Below, in pieces: positions 1 to 11,157 of a stretch of DNA of 64,000 bases. A model generated the notes under the pieces. The model searched no databases and was not told the DNA's origin. It was given only the letters and a program-made list of their open reading frames with translations. This DNA comes from Anas platyrhynchos. Lineage: Eukaryota; Chordata; Aves; Anseriformes; Anatidae. Position numbers and translations under genes: made by a program. Position 1 is the first letter of the stretch. Each line of letters opens with the position of its first letter. Where the stretch lies: positions 201,074,501 to 201,138,500 of the forward strand of contig NC_092587.1 of assembly GCF_047663525.1 (NCBI RefSeq). The letters run 5' to 3'.

Positions 1-178
1 TGGTGAGGCACTGGCACAGGTTGCCCAGAGGATCTGTGGATGCCCCATCCCTGGAGGTGTTCAAGGCCAGTTAGGCAGCCTGGTCTGGTGGGAGTTGTCC
101 CTGCCCATGGCAGGGGGTTGGGACTTGGTGGGCTTTAAGGTCCTTTCCAACCCAAACCATTCTGTGATTTCTGTGATT
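1..178 (+). mobile_element. CR1 LINE 3' end, sense on + strand
   Basis: The sequence has the typical bird CR1 3' UTR order: a segment ending in a '...tggtgggctttaaggtcc' type motif, then 'ttccaaccc', then the short tail repeats 'attctgtgatttctgtga'. It is cut by the window edge on the left, so its 5' extent is unknown. It lies in a DDIAS intron, in the same direction as the gene. Confidence 0.85.
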
Positions 179-1240
179 TCCATTACTTAGATGGTACTAA
201 GTGAGTTTCACCATTTAGTTGGGCCCTTGGGTGGATCCTTCCACCTAAATTTGAGATGATGTAATTTTCTTCATCTAATGGCAAATTACGAAGTAAGTTG
301 ACTTTTTCAGAAATGTAAACATATTTTCAAATCTTACGGCAAAATTAAGTCTTAAGGTAAAAAGAGCCTGTCAGGTTTGTGGGGTTGTTCATTTATTTTT
401 GGTATTCGGATTGGGGTTTTTGGTTGTTTTTTTTTTTGGTTAGTTTGTTTTTCTTGTCAAATTTTTTTTTGGTTTGGTTTTGGAAGGGATGGATTTTTGG
501 TTGTGTTGTTGTTGTATTTTGTTCTTATTGTTAGGATTAAGAAAAAAATGCCTCTTACAGCTTTTTTATTAATGAGACCAGATTTTCCTTTAGCATTGAG
601 GGATTTCTAAGAAAGGCTGTTAATCCTTAGAGCCTGACCACCCACATTAAAAGCTTCAGACTTTCTGATACATCAAACTGCAATGATAAGATATTTAGAT
701 ACGTTCCCTTTTTCTTTTTCTGTTTTTATTTTCCACTGATTGATGTTATCATCGGGTCAAAGATAACTCTTTTTAAATCCTGTATTAACAGCATTAAAAA
801 TACTCTTATGGGAGACATTCTCCACTAGACCGCTATACTACTGTGAACTGTGAAAAGCAAAACTACTTGCATGGCTTAATATGAATGCTGCCATTGCTGT
901 AAAGATGCAGGCAGAAAGGATGTGTAAGTAACAGCAGCATACATGGCAGCATTATAATATGTAAATCATGGTGCTGATCCAAAAACTGGAGCCACGCAAG
1001 GAACAACCAAATGTTGTATGCATATTAAACCTATATGAAGTATTGTTTACTTTTATTTCACTGTAACAAATTAAGTGAACTAAACAATTAATTTTAGAGG
1101 CTCACGATTTCCTGTGTTCTTTCTGTTTAGTTTAAGCTACCACAGTATCTTCTCTTTAGTCTGTTCTACCAACACGACAGCTGAACTGCTGTGTAAATCT
1201 TACTGCATCAATGCATTATTTCTGTATGTTTTTACTCCAG
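179..1240 (+). other. DDIAS: DDIAS intron (right part), no exon seen
   Basis: This stretch lies upstream of a recognisable DDIAS exon. It is A+T-rich and contains a T/G-rich low-complexity patch at about 410-525. I looked for the preceding DDIAS exon, which in mammals ends just before the residues that start at 1242, and did not find it. It probably lies left of the window. A short polypyrimidine run and AG at 1239-1240 end the intron. Confidence 0.6.
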
Positions 1241-1358
1241 GTGTATTGAAGACTTTAATCAGCTGTCAGGAGAAACAAACAGAGATGCATCTCCAAGAGT
1301 GTTAGTTGAAGCAGTTGAAAGCTGTTTCATTGGAAAAAGATTTATATTTGGAGTGAAG
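1241..1358 (+). CDS. DDIAS: DDIAS, penultimate coding exon
   Basis: The exon is bounded by acceptor 'tttttactccag' and donor 'GTAATT' at 1359. The first base completes a split codon; 39 full codons follow and the exon ends on a codon boundary. The peptide ends in VEAVESCFIGKRFIFGVK. This matches, from memory, the human DDIAS segment with KAVETCFVGQSFIFGV, at the end of the N-terminal OB-fold-like region related to the C-terminal domain of RPA1. The phase fits the next exon at 3208 exactly. The earlier exons, which carry the start codon and the putative zinc-ribbon cysteines, lie outside the window. A tryptic-length ORF that overlaps it in the same frame starts at an upstream methionine inside the intron and is not the real start. 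Confidence 0.88.
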
Positions 1359-3207
1359 GTAATTTTTAATCCATATTACATTCTTATAATGAGTTTTTTC
1401 ATTAAGTTGTAACCAGCTGGGGGTATAGACTTATCAAGACATTTTTTTCAGAATGTCAGTATCCTGAGGAGAAAATTTGGGGCTAGAATATGGGAATGAT
1501 TCTGCTCCTCTTCCTCAAATTCTTCTGTTATTTTAAATGAGTCACATTCAAAAGCCATCTTGAATGGCAGTAGTCAGCTTGACAGCTTGTCAGGGCTGCT
1601 TTTCAGAGAGGCTGAGCAATGCCAGCTCCTGTGTGTGTCAGTAACAGCTTGGAATCTGTATTTAAAAAAAAAAGCATATACAGTTCAAGCATGAAACAGA
1701 CTGCCTTTGCAAGCCTTGCCTTACCTTTCCCATGCTGCATAGTCTTCTGGTTTCTGAAATGTAGGGAGATGCACACATCCCCTTGCAACATTTTGACATT
1801 TCTGGATTTAAGAGTGTTTAAAAATGCTGATAAAGTACAGCTGCTGAATATACGCATCTGTGCTTTGCCTGTGTGCTTAACAGACCCCGAAATATTAGCT
1901 GTTTGTAATATTTCCATGGGAAATGTCTTTTAAGTTCTCTTAAAATGCTGCTTTTGAGGGTCATTCATATTTTGAAGTCTGCTGACAAAATCTTACCTGG
2001 CTCAGGTGTTTTTCCACACCCACAAAACTTGTATCTCAGCCGAGATTTTCTTCATGTTGTGTCTTAAGCAATGGAAATTGGAGAACCTTGTGGATTAACT
2101 TTATTGAGCTAGAACCATTCACCAGCTCTCTAGGTTTAATACCTTTACAAATATGAGTAATCCTTCTGTATATCAACAGCCTTGTTGCTGCTTTTGCACA
2201 CACGATGCCTGAACACGTATGCAAAGACCATTTGCTCAGCCTGTAGCTACAGACGTTTCTATATCATTTTGTTCAGCTGTGCCTACAGTTGCACTCTCCC
2301 AGACATAATTCAAAATCAACACAATATACTTTTTTAAAAAATACGGAGAGAGATGTATAAACATACATATGTATTTTAAGACTTACATAGAAAGTCATTG
2401 CGCTTGGCTAACAGTCTTCAATTTCAATCTTTGCACCCTGCGTGGATTCAGGGAATAGAAGGGTGGATGAATTTGAAGACAACTATATTTGCTTTTGTCC
2501 TCTCTGGTATTGTCAGACCTTCAGGGGGAGATAAAAGAAGGTTTATCCACTTCTCAAAACATTAGATGCTCCCTCTGCTTTTAATATCATTTTCTACCCG
2601 CTGTTTCTTTGGAGAGTGGAGCAGGTGTTACAAGGAATTGCTGCTGAAACTCCTTTGAAATACTACTCTCTAAATATATCTGAGAAGATAACGGTTGTAA
2701 ATTACTCCATGAAATGGAAATATCGCATAGAAAATAACATGCTGGCTTTGGTAGCTGAGCTGCCAAGTCAGGTAGCTGGTACCAGAGTGCTTCACTTCAA
2801 GTACTACCCAGTGCCTCCTAGACAAAAGAAAAGCATTGGCATCAGGCAGCTCGCCAGTTGCACAGAACTGTACTGGAGGAAGCTGTGGAGCACCCAGTGC
2901 CCTAATGGGAGGAAGAAAATTTCTGGGAAGTTCTTGCTTAGAATTCTTGGTTGTTTTTCCAGCTCCAAAACTCTGCATAATTGCAGCAAGCAAAGTGCCT
3001 CTCACTGTGATGCCCTTTATAGCCCTTGCCAGTTCTTATTTCCCAGGGAGTGCTGCTTTGTGTGACAGACTGTTTTGTCTTCTCTTTGCTGCAGATTCTG
3101 ACCTAAAAGGGATACCTAAATTTAAGCCTGACTTAAAAGGCGTGCCTTAATTATTTTCTTTTGTCTTAAACCAGAGCATTATACTAATTTTTCCTTTCCC
3201 CCCTCAG
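1359..3207 (+). other. DDIAS: DDIAS last intron
   Basis: The intron starts with GTAATT and ends with a good polypyrimidine tract, 'ttcctttccccccctcag'. Direct alignment of the flanking exon peptides with remembered mammalian DDIAS leaves no residues missing, so no further exon is needed here. The ORFs inside it, such as 2616-3065, look like chance. I saw no clear repeat. Confidence 0.7.
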
Positions 3208-5652
3208 GGTTGTGCAAGTGAGGATGGAGGGTGTTCTTTTGCCAGCAGCATCTTGCAAAACTGTTCCAGAATTAACAGAGGTACAAAAACCCTTACAGCT
3301 TGCCAGATCTTCCTGCCAAATGCTGCTGTTACTGGCTTTACTGTTATCACCTACTTCCATCGGCTCCTGCAGTCCAGGAAATTCGGGAACCATAATAACA
3401 GCTCACACTTACCTGATTCATTGTCACCTCCAATAGATGAACCTGTCGGCGAGCTCAGCAGCTTGTCTAGCTGGAACAGAAACTCCTGTTTTGTTCAGTC
3501 TAGTGGCGGAGAAAGTTTTTTAGGGTGCTGGCAGCAGTCCTTCAGCCTGACTTCATCTGTTGCTTGGGTAACAGCGGAAGACTTTCCCACTCTGGAAGTG
3601 GGAAAGCTGGTGAGTGAACAGCATGAAGAAGAGGGGAGGCCTGTGTCTGCAGAATCGTGCAGTGTAAGCCTTAACAATCAAACTCTTTGGGAGTCACAGT
3701 GTTGCAGCTCTTCAGTGAGGGAAGAGAATAAAGAGGAGGAGGATGAATTAAATTCACAGCCTAGTCAGACTGACAGAATCTCTGCGACTGATAAATTAGA
3801 GAGAATTTCCTTCTCAGGGACTAACTGTTCACCTCCAAACAATTCCAGGTTGTTAAAAAATCCCTCAGAGTTTGGAGTAAAAAGCATTTACCCAAAGACT
3901 AGTATTGGAAATGATTCTTACAAAGAAAAATCCCCAAACTCCCTTTTTTACAACAGACGTACCTCAACTTCTAATCATGTAAATGTAACTAGAGTGTCTC
4001 AGACAGACTCTGTGCTTTGGGAGGAGCTCCCGTTCTCAGAAAGTCTGAATGAATTTTTAGTCAGAATAGAAGGTGAGAGCTTTGTAACTCCACCCAGTCT
4101 TGATGCAGGCCAATGTACCGCCCTTGAAAGCAGCAAGTTGAGTGTAAATCTTAACAAATCATGTCCCAGGCAAGCCCCAGGAGCTGGTGGTTTACCTGAA
4201 GGGAGCATATCAGGGAGGTTCTTGCCACCAGCAGAGAAAGATAGTTGGGAGAGTATATCATTTGCTTGGCAGCAGTCAAATCCAAATTCTGTGAGTGATG
4301 AGGTGTCACAACATGAGTCTTTCTGTAGCATTTCATCTTCAGCTGACAAGGAACGGGGGGCATCTTGCGTTATACCTAGCTCTCATCTACTTACTCCATC
4401 ACAGTCCTTACTGGTTACATCAGAGTATTCTGCTTCCAAAAGAAACAGACAGCCCAAAGAAGCAGATACTGAAGTTTCAAAGTCAGCTTGTCCTTTTATC
4501 AATCTGCAGCGTGCTGCTGAACGTGAAGAAAGCTTCTGTTTACAAAGAGGCAGGAGGGCTACCTGCATGCAGTCTGTGCGTGATAGCTGTTTAGCTGGTA
4601 GTGGAAATAAAGAAAATTCTTCTTATGAAGCAAACCAAAGAAAAGATCTTACATTCACAGGGATACTGGACTCTGATCCAGCAACTCCCAACAACACAAG
4701 GAGGATGTATGAAAGAGAATTAAAAACATCGACAGAACTCCAAGAAAATGCTTTCAAAAGTATAAATAAGAGAGAGATGATACAGAACAGTAGCTGCCCT
4801 GAAGGCAGCTACAATGCTTCTGCTGATCTCTTTGATACAAGTGAGGTAGCAAAAACTGTAGAGTTCTTAAATAAGTCATGTAACTCTTTGATACAGGAAG
4901 GTAGGTTGACAGGAAAGGTCACAACTCCTGAACTGGGGCTTTTTCCTTTGGATGTTCACTGTAACAGTTTAAAACAGACCCCTTCCCTACATAGGTCCCC
5001 TCTTGCTTTTCGTAAGCACAGTACACCAGTAGCGTACTCCTTTTATGATTCAGAATGCAATTCAGTTAGTGCTCAAGACTTTGTTCCTTATTCTGAGTCA
5101 ACTCCTGTGGCAAAACCTGTCCAAAAACTGTGGCCTTTGGGGGAACAAAGCTCTGTTGTCACTTTATTCACCCCTAAAAATCCTGTTAAAGTCCATTCCA
5201 AATGCAAGCGATCAAGGTCTTCCTTTCAAAACACTCTGTTACAGCAGCTTACTGGCAAGTTAGTGAAACGTCAGAAGCTGTGTAACGGGGAAGAAAAAGA
5301 AAGTAATAGCTCTGTTTCACAGCTGTTCCAAAACAGCCAGTTGCCTGCCGACTTTGAAGAGTGGATCCCAATTTCTGGAAGCAAAGAGAACAGTGAAAAA
5401 GATGCATGCTTCAGAAGTGAGGGGTTAAACTCTGAGAATACAGCTGGGATTCTAGCAACTCCTGTGTCTGCAGGTACCACCAAGGCCTTGTTTTTAAATG
5501 ATTCAATCCTGGAAACTTGTTCCTCTTCAGAAGGAAAGAATCATCTCTCACGTGCAGATTATTCAGGGGTTATATTGGAAGGGGCAACAGGCTGGTCTCC
5601 TGAGTTGTTCTTCCAAGCACAAAGCCCCTTTTTCTGTAAGCCAAAACAGTAA
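3208..5652 (+). CDS. DDIAS: DDIAS (DNA damage-induced apoptosis suppressor, noxin), terminal exon
   Basis: This exon encodes 814 codons plus a TAA stop, most of the protein (human DDIAS is about 998 residues, from memory). DDIAS is described as a stress-induced nuclear/cytoplasmic protein that limits apoptosis after DNA damage; its biochemistry is poorly known. The first about 60 residues complete the OB-fold-like region (TACQIFLPNAAVTGFTVITYFHRLLQ-type segment around 3298-3372). The rest is long, Ser/Asn/Glu-rich and probably disordered, with a basic KLVKRQK patch near 5260. Islands shared with the mammalian protein are LPFSESLNEFL (4027-4059), SYNASADLF (4807-4833), AQDFVPYSESTPV (5071-5109), DFEEWIPIS (about 5350-5376) and GWSPELFF (5590-5613). 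The family assignment rests on these plus the OB region. There are no frameshifts or internal stops, so the gene looks intact. Confidence 0.92.
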   Translation, partial: GCASEDGGCSFASSILQNCSRINRGTKTLTACQIFLPNAAVTGFTVITYFHRLLQSRKFGNHNNSSHLPDSLSPPIDEPVGELSSLSSWNRNSCFVQSSGGESFLGCWQQSFSLTSSVAWVTAEDFPTLEVGKLVSEQHEEEGRPVSAESCSVSLNNQTLWESQCCSSSVREENKEEEDELNSQPSQTDRISATDKLERISFSGTNCSPPNNSRLLKNPSEFGVKSIYPKTSIGNDSYKEKSPNSLFYNRRTSTSNHVNVTRVSQTDSVLWEELPFSESLNEFLVRIEGESFVTPPSLDAGQCTALESSKLSVNLNKSCPRQAPGAGGLPEGSISGRFLPPAEKDSWESISFAWQQSNPNSVSDEVSQHESFCSISSSADKERGASCVIPSSHLLTPSQSLLVTSEYSASKRNRQPKEADTEVSKSACPFINLQRAAEREESFCLQRGRRATCMQSVRDSCLAGSGNKENSSYEANQRKDLTFTGILDSDPATPNNTRRMYERELKTSTELQENAFKSINKREMIQNSSCPEGSYNASADLFDTSEVAKTVEFLNKSCNSLIQEGRLTGKVTTPELGLFPLDVHCNSLKQTPSLHRSPLAFRKHSTPVAYSFYDSECNSVSAQDFVPYSESTPVAKPVQKLWPLGEQSSVVTLFTPKNPVKVHSKCKRSRSSFQNTLLQQLTGKLVKRQKLCNGEEKESNSSVSQLFQNSQLPADFEEWIPISGSKENSEKDACFRSEGLNSENTAGILATPVSAGTTKALFLNDSILETCSSSEGKNHLSRADYSGVILEGATGWSPELFFQAQSPFFCKPKQ

Positions 5653-5885
5653 AAAATGATTATTTTATGCTGTGTTATTTTAAATTATTTTTAAGATTTT
5701 TTTTTTAGAATGACTCATATAAAGAAAAGAGATGTTTAAAAACCATTTTTATACACTTTTAGGCATATATCTTCCTAAGATTATTTTCAGAACTTTGTAC
5801 CATAGAGATGGGGAAAAGAGAATTCTGCTGTTAGTTTATTTTACTGTAAATTAAAACATGCAATAAACACTTATGTAAATGTGTG
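5653..5885 (+). other. DDIAS: DDIAS 3' UTR
   Basis: A short A+T-rich 3' UTR follows the stop codon. It holds one canonical AATAAA near its end and a TG-rich stretch ('aatgtgtgagtgttt') just beyond. The end point is an estimate of about 15-20 bases after the signal. Confidence 0.7.
5862..5867 (+). terminator. DDIAS polyadenylation signal AATAAA
   Basis: A canonical AATAAA lies 210 bases after the DDIAS stop codon. It is followed within about 15-25 bases by a G/T-rich downstream element ('gtgtgagtgttt'). No competing AATAAA lies between the stop codon and this site. Confidence 0.8.
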
Positions 5886-7467
5886 AGTGTTTAATAATCT
5901 CACTTTTTCACGTACAAATAGGTGAAGTATTCTCTGGTTCACTATTGTCTCTTCCTCGCTAGAAGAGCCCCTGAGTCCGTGTCCCTTCCAGGTTCTTACT
6001 GGATGACTCTGGGGATCGATCTGAGATCGAACACACAGCTTCTGCAGTCGAGCAGGATATTGGTGAGCTGCGCCCCAAGAGCATAGGCGTGCTGAGACTG
6101 CAGCAGTCCTGCAGGCTGTGTGGAGACAACAGTTTCTCATGGCTACACAGTGAGTCTGCATAGGTAAATAGGCTACAAAAAAGTTCTTCCATAGCTGTTG
6201 GTGGTTGTTTTCTTCCTGTTGTTGTTGTCCATTTCCCTATTTGTCCTTTCCCCCCGCCTTACAGTTCAGGAAATTGAGGCACAGGTTCGGATTTGTCCAG
6301 TATTAAGAAAGCCTGAAGCCTAGTTCTGGATATAACTGAAAGACCCTAGGCAGCAAACCATTTTTTCTCCTTGCTGTCCGAGATACTCGAGCACAGCCCA
6401 GAATTTCTTCCTGGTGTTTGAGGCTGCTGCAACAGTAGGTGGCAGTGCAAGAGGCTAGGCTGGGCTGGGTAGCCAAAGCCCAGATCTCTGTGGTCCCTGG
6501 GTCCTAAGCATAAATGGAAGAAAAGAAACATCCAGTTATTGATGAAAATGATGAATATGATGTGGGGAGGGGGGGGAAGGCAGAATTAAAGGTAGTTAGA
6601 TGAGATGACTAAAATAATGACGAACATTGTACCTGTGAGTGGGGTCACTTGTTAAGTGCTGTGCCAGTGATGCCAACCTAAACCACTGTGGCAGATTGCA
6701 GCAGTGACATGCTCTGACACACAGACCCCTGCGCAGGACTTCCTGACCCGTCTGAAGCGCCATGCCAGTACCAGAAGAGGACAGATAGTTGTTATATGCT
6801 GGTGGTGAGTTGCCCAGCTGAGCTGCAGGCCTGCACTTTGCAGCAAGTCAGAGCCCCAGAACTGCTCTGTGGTTGCTCCAGGACAGTGCAGGGCTGTAGG
6901 GTGAGCCAGCCTAGGTCTGTGTGTGCCTGCGTTTACTGATGTTCAAATAAAATCCTATACAATGAGTCTGTTAAGGGGAAGTGGAAAGGGAGTAAGAAAT
7001 GCAGCCTACTTGGAGATGGTAAATCTGAATTTATGTCTTCTGTGGAAGAAATAAAGGGAAAGACAGCATTACGCACATTGACATCACTGAGTACAGGAAG
7101 GATCTGTTGAAAGGTTTTTTAAGAGATTGGTGCCCTAACCAATAAAGCACATGATTAATTAAAACTACAGTCTCCCACATAAGATGAGACTGGTGCCACT
7201 GGCTCTTAAAGCACTCCCTTGTGATGAGCTGGACAAACACCCAGCTGGACAAAAACCCTATCGTGGGGGTTTGATCTCATCTGAGTGATATGCCAGACCT
7301 GATGCATCTAGCACTAAAACACTGCCAGAACTTCTACATTGTATACCTGACCATGCCTTGACACGAATGAAGCGTTTCATCCAAAGTAAGTGCTTTTATT
7401 CAGTGGCAAATTTATCCCTGTACTACACTTAGAAGTAGTTTCATACAAGCTGATATGATGCAATTAT

Positions 7468-7553
7468 GGGGGGGGGGGGGAAATAATTTAAAAAAAAATA
7501 AAATAAAATAAAACAGCATATTTAACACTGAAGGTAATTAACAGAACACCTGG

Positions 7554-7583
<30 letters not shown>
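7468..7583. repeat. G13 run, AAATA-rich patch and A30 run
   Basis: A run of 13 G is followed by an A/T-rich AAATA-like patch and then, after about 40 ordinary bases, by 30 consecutive A. This is a low-complexity cluster in intergenic DNA. Confidence 0.9.
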
Positions 7584-7584
<1 letters not shown>

Positions 7585-8754
7585 ACCAACTTTGTGGTTG
7601 ATTCCCTAACCTTAGAAAGACATAAATGGAGATTAGATTTTAAATTAGAGGGGACTGTCTGTAAGATAGTATTGACATTCACGCAGGGCAGTCCTGTTTT
7701 ATGCAAGAGGACTGCACCAGTAAGACCAAAAAGTACTGGTGTGTGACAAATGCTGGTCAGTGAGCTGACACCTGGGCAGAGTTCCCCAGGTGCTCTAGAG
7801 GAAGGATTTGTACACGAGAGGATGAAGGCAGGCAGCAAGTTGTGTTGTTTCCACTCTTGCAGCCTGTGGGGCTTGCATTTCTCCCCCTGTGCAGGTTGTT
7901 CCCTTTTTGTTGGGAGCCTTTGTGCTCCTGCAGTGTTTCCAGCCCCATCTACATGTAGCAAAGCCTGGCACAAGCTTCCTTCTGTAGCGTGACCTTGCTG
8001 CTACACCTTCCAGTCTAATCTATTCTGTTCTGTTCTACTTATCAAGGAGAAGGTTGCACATCCCAGAGGTTGTGTGGTTCTTGCAAGGAGGAGCAGCCCC
8101 TCCAGCCCATGGAGCAGCACGTATGTCCCTGCAGTCCTGGGCTGGGCCAGTCACACATCCTGCACACGCAGACTTTCTCCGTACCCCAGCTCATCTCTTA
8201 CTCTCCCCAGGAGGAAGCTGGCCGGGCTTCTCCAGCCGTCTTCCCCACAGGGAGCACACTCCAGCCCTCACCTCTTTCAGTAAATGCTTGGTTCCCAAAC
8301 TGTCTGAGCTTCAAGGATGTTTTCTTCCCCTCCCTTTGCCCAGTTCCTGCTTAGAAGCACGCAGGGACCTTTCCCTCTGCAAATACCTTTTCCTGTTTTA
8401 GTGCTGACTCAGAGTGCCAGCTTCCTGGGGAAACGCAGAACAGATGGTCCGGCCCTCATGGCAGACATTTACTGAGGAAAGACTTTCAAGGTCGGTGGAA
8501 GAGGCAATAAAAGACACATGGTGTCTTCAAGCTTCACAGCTCATTTCTCACCGTAAGTGTTAGCAGAAGGGAGGAAATCTGATCTCCAGGATGTCAGAGC
8601 ACAAACTTTATATATGGACCAAAAGGCTTAAAATGGGAGATCTCCTGTTTGGATCCCAACCCCAGAGAAAGGCAGATCATTAGGGAAGTCCAGCAGAAGA
8701 AGCTGTCTGCTGTGGGCATGAAGAGCATCTTGAATGCTGAAGAGAACTAGAATC

Positions 8755-8778
8755 AAAAAAAAAAAAAAAAAAAAAAAA
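8755..8778. repeat. Poly(A) tract, 24 A
   Basis: An uninterrupted run of 24 A on the + strand. No retroposed sequence is recognisable directly upstream of it. Confidence 0.9.
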
Positions 8779-9276
8779 GACAAAAAAAGACAGTAGGGCA
8801 AAGAATATGAACCAACTCAAGCATCATCCAAACATCACCTTCATCCACACAGCCCTAGCATCCTGCTAGGACAAGAGTTTAACCAGCTACAGGTTTCAGT
8901 ACCCTGGAGTGAGGATGCTCCAGGATGTTCCCTCTGTGAAATACCACCCTCTGCTGACTGCAATTTGCATTTCTTTGGCATTTCCAACATGGCTATGAAG
9001 TCTCTGGTTGTGATTTTTTTTTTCTTTTGCTCTAGTGCAAATGGACAGTGCTCCCATGGACAACAGCTCTGCCTCTGCTCTTGCTACCCTGAACCCAAGC
9101 AGAAAGTCCTCAGCAGCCATCCAGCTGTAAGTCCGAATTAAATCACATCCTCCTAAAGGAATCAGTTTGTCTGATGTTAAAGGCAACTTTGCTTTGCAGA
9201 TCAAATTGAAACAAAACTCAAACCTCACAATCAAGCAAATCAGATGCTTTAAACGCCAGCTGGAAAGGATTAAACA

Positions 9277-9282
9277 TTTATT
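9277..9282 (-). terminator. RAB30: RAB30 distal polyadenylation signal AATAAA
   Basis: The - strand reads 'tgtatctgtatgtaaataaatg': a canonical AATAAA directly preceded by several UGUA motifs, the binding site of the cleavage factor CFIm. About 30-70 bases further on there is a U/GU-rich stretch ('tgattgtgaggtttgagttttg'). This is the best-formed 3' end on the - strand between the RAB30 stop codon and DDIAS. Confidence 0.65.
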
Positions 9283-9428
9283 TACATACAGATACATATG
9301 TAAGCAAGTTCTAAGTATAAAAAGGACATTACAAATAAACATGAAGCATCATACATTCATCATCCTGGTCATCCAAAATACATTCCTTTCACAACCCCAC
9401 TGTACCACACTTGACAACAGGAACTTAG

Positions 9429-9456
9429 AAAAAAAAAAAAAAAAAAAAAAAAAAAA
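9429..9456. repeat. Poly(A) tract, 28 A
   Basis: An uninterrupted run of 28 A on + (28 U in RAB30 RNA), about 150 bases inside the predicted RAB30 3' end. Confidence 0.9.
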
Positions 9457-11157
9457 CAGGTCCAATGCTTCTGACAGTCTATGGTTCACAGGGTTCACAG
9501 TTTGGCGATTTGCTAACACCTACACCCTTTCCAAAGACAGCACTATCCCAGCAACTCGAGATAAATGGTCTGACCAAATGTAGGGCATTTTCTCCACTGA
9601 AACAGTTGTGCTTGATCATCACAAAACATGTCCGCTCCTCATCCTTTTGGCCATGTGTTTAGGACACTTAAGCAACCAGGGTTCTTGCTAGAATTCTGTA
9701 CATTGTGCTAAATTCACAGTTGTTGGGGAAAAACACAGCAGGTCTTTGCAAAACAGCTGAAAGTGTGGGAAAAACTCCAGTCCAGGATATTCCTTTAATG
9801 CTGTGACTTCACTGGCATGGAAGTTGCAAACAAAATGCTGCTTTTAGTGCCTAAGCAAGCTTCTAAACTACAATTCAAGCTACAGATGATGGTATAAAAT
9901 GTACTTTGTTTGTGGTGTAAAAAGAATTACGTGCTTCAGTATTGATTTGTTAGTAATCAAAGCTGAGAGTAATTCAGTTTCTCTTCTGTGGAAATGAAAA
10001 CACCTTTATAACTTTTCTAAAAATTATCACAGCTTTTCAGGAAAGAGGAAACATTTTAGACCTGAAAAAAAAAAAATAAACGTAAGGCAGAGTACGGAGA
10101 ACTTGTCAGTTAGATAACATTACAAAGGGAAACAAGCCAGTAAACATAAAATTAAAATGCCTACTCAATGTATTAATGAATTCAAATGGGATCTGGGTGA
10201 GTCTTTCTGTATAGATCAAAGGCAGTTGGGGAAAAAAAAAAAAAACTCATAATCTGAAAATTCACAGAAGAGCCAAATGTGTGCAGCAGAACAGAGTGAA
10301 GTGGAAATAAAAGAGGAGCAGAAAGAGGCTTGTCCCATATTGACAGCTGAGTGACTGCAGCTGCTCCAGTCCCAGGGGGTTTATTTATTTATTTTTCTTT
10401 TGTAAACAGCTGTGGGGAGTGAAATGGATGTGACATATCTGCAGTGCATCTTGTTGTGCTAAAAAATATGGCACATTTTAAACTATTCCTCTAAAACCCA
10501 GTGAGAGACTTGTTGCTCAAAGCCAGCATAGCACCAAGCAGTGGTGTTCCCCACTCCCCTCATTAAATGGCCTTTTCTCCCCCAAAATATTGGCTTAGGA
10601 AGTTGTTATTTTTTTCCTTCAGTGCTATGTGGAGGCCCGTGCTAAGGCTTTCTTCCAAACAGCTTGCAAGAGTGGAGGCAACAGCAGTGCCTGAAATCAC
10701 TACCGCCCTCCCTGTCATAAACCAAACATTTCATCCTCACTCCATTAAAACGTCAAAACAATGTTCCCCACTCCTCCACTCCCCTCTCCATAAAGGCTCA
10801 GCTGCTGGGGATGCTGTGGCTGCTGCATTTACTACAGCTTATGCCCGCAGTGTAACCCAGAGCCTGGGTGATACCAGAGCACTCCCCAGGCAGAGCATCC
10901 CAATCCTGGAGCATCTCCCCACGAGGAGAGCAGCGTCCGCCTGCGTGTTGGTGACGTACTCGCCTGCACCATCCACCCCTGATTCTTCACACCTGAATCT
11001 CTCCTGCTGGTCCCACAAAAAGGAAACTCCTCACAGGCTGCACTGGCTGAGAATAGGCTTGTTGAACTAGTTAGGTTTATGCTTTCCCAATAAGAAAGTC
11101 AGGGAAGTCAGGGTGGCCCAGATGACAAGCCATGGATGTTGATGTAAACTGCATCTT

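Larger units (their letters stand above)
5886..9259. other. Intergenic region between convergent DDIAS and RAB30
   Basis: No exon is supported here. It contains a G13 run (7468-7480), an AAATA-rich patch (about 7480-7513), an A30 run (7554-7583) and an A24 run (8755-8778). There is also a - strand AATAAA (plus-strand TTTATT at 7395-7400) that could serve as a backup terminator for RAB30 but has no clear U/GU-rich element after it. ORFs in 7488-8401 are G+C-rich or homopolymer-driven and show no recognisable protein. Confidence 0.55.

Noticed and set aside
377..610. 77-codon Phe/Gly-rich + strand ORF as a DDIAS exon
   Set aside because: It comes from a T/G-rich low-complexity patch and does not resemble the OB-fold region expected upstream of 1241.
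2616..3065. 149-codon + strand ORF in the last DDIAS intron
   Set aside because: The flanking exons join without missing residues, there is no splice-site support, and I see no homology.
7488..7973. 161-codon - strand ORF
   Set aside because: It runs through the A30 tract (poly-Phe) and an AAATA patch, so it is open by low complexity.
10567..11070. 167-codon + strand ORF
   Set aside because: No recognisable domain; it is antisense to the predicted RAB30 3' UTR and its composition resembles random sequence.
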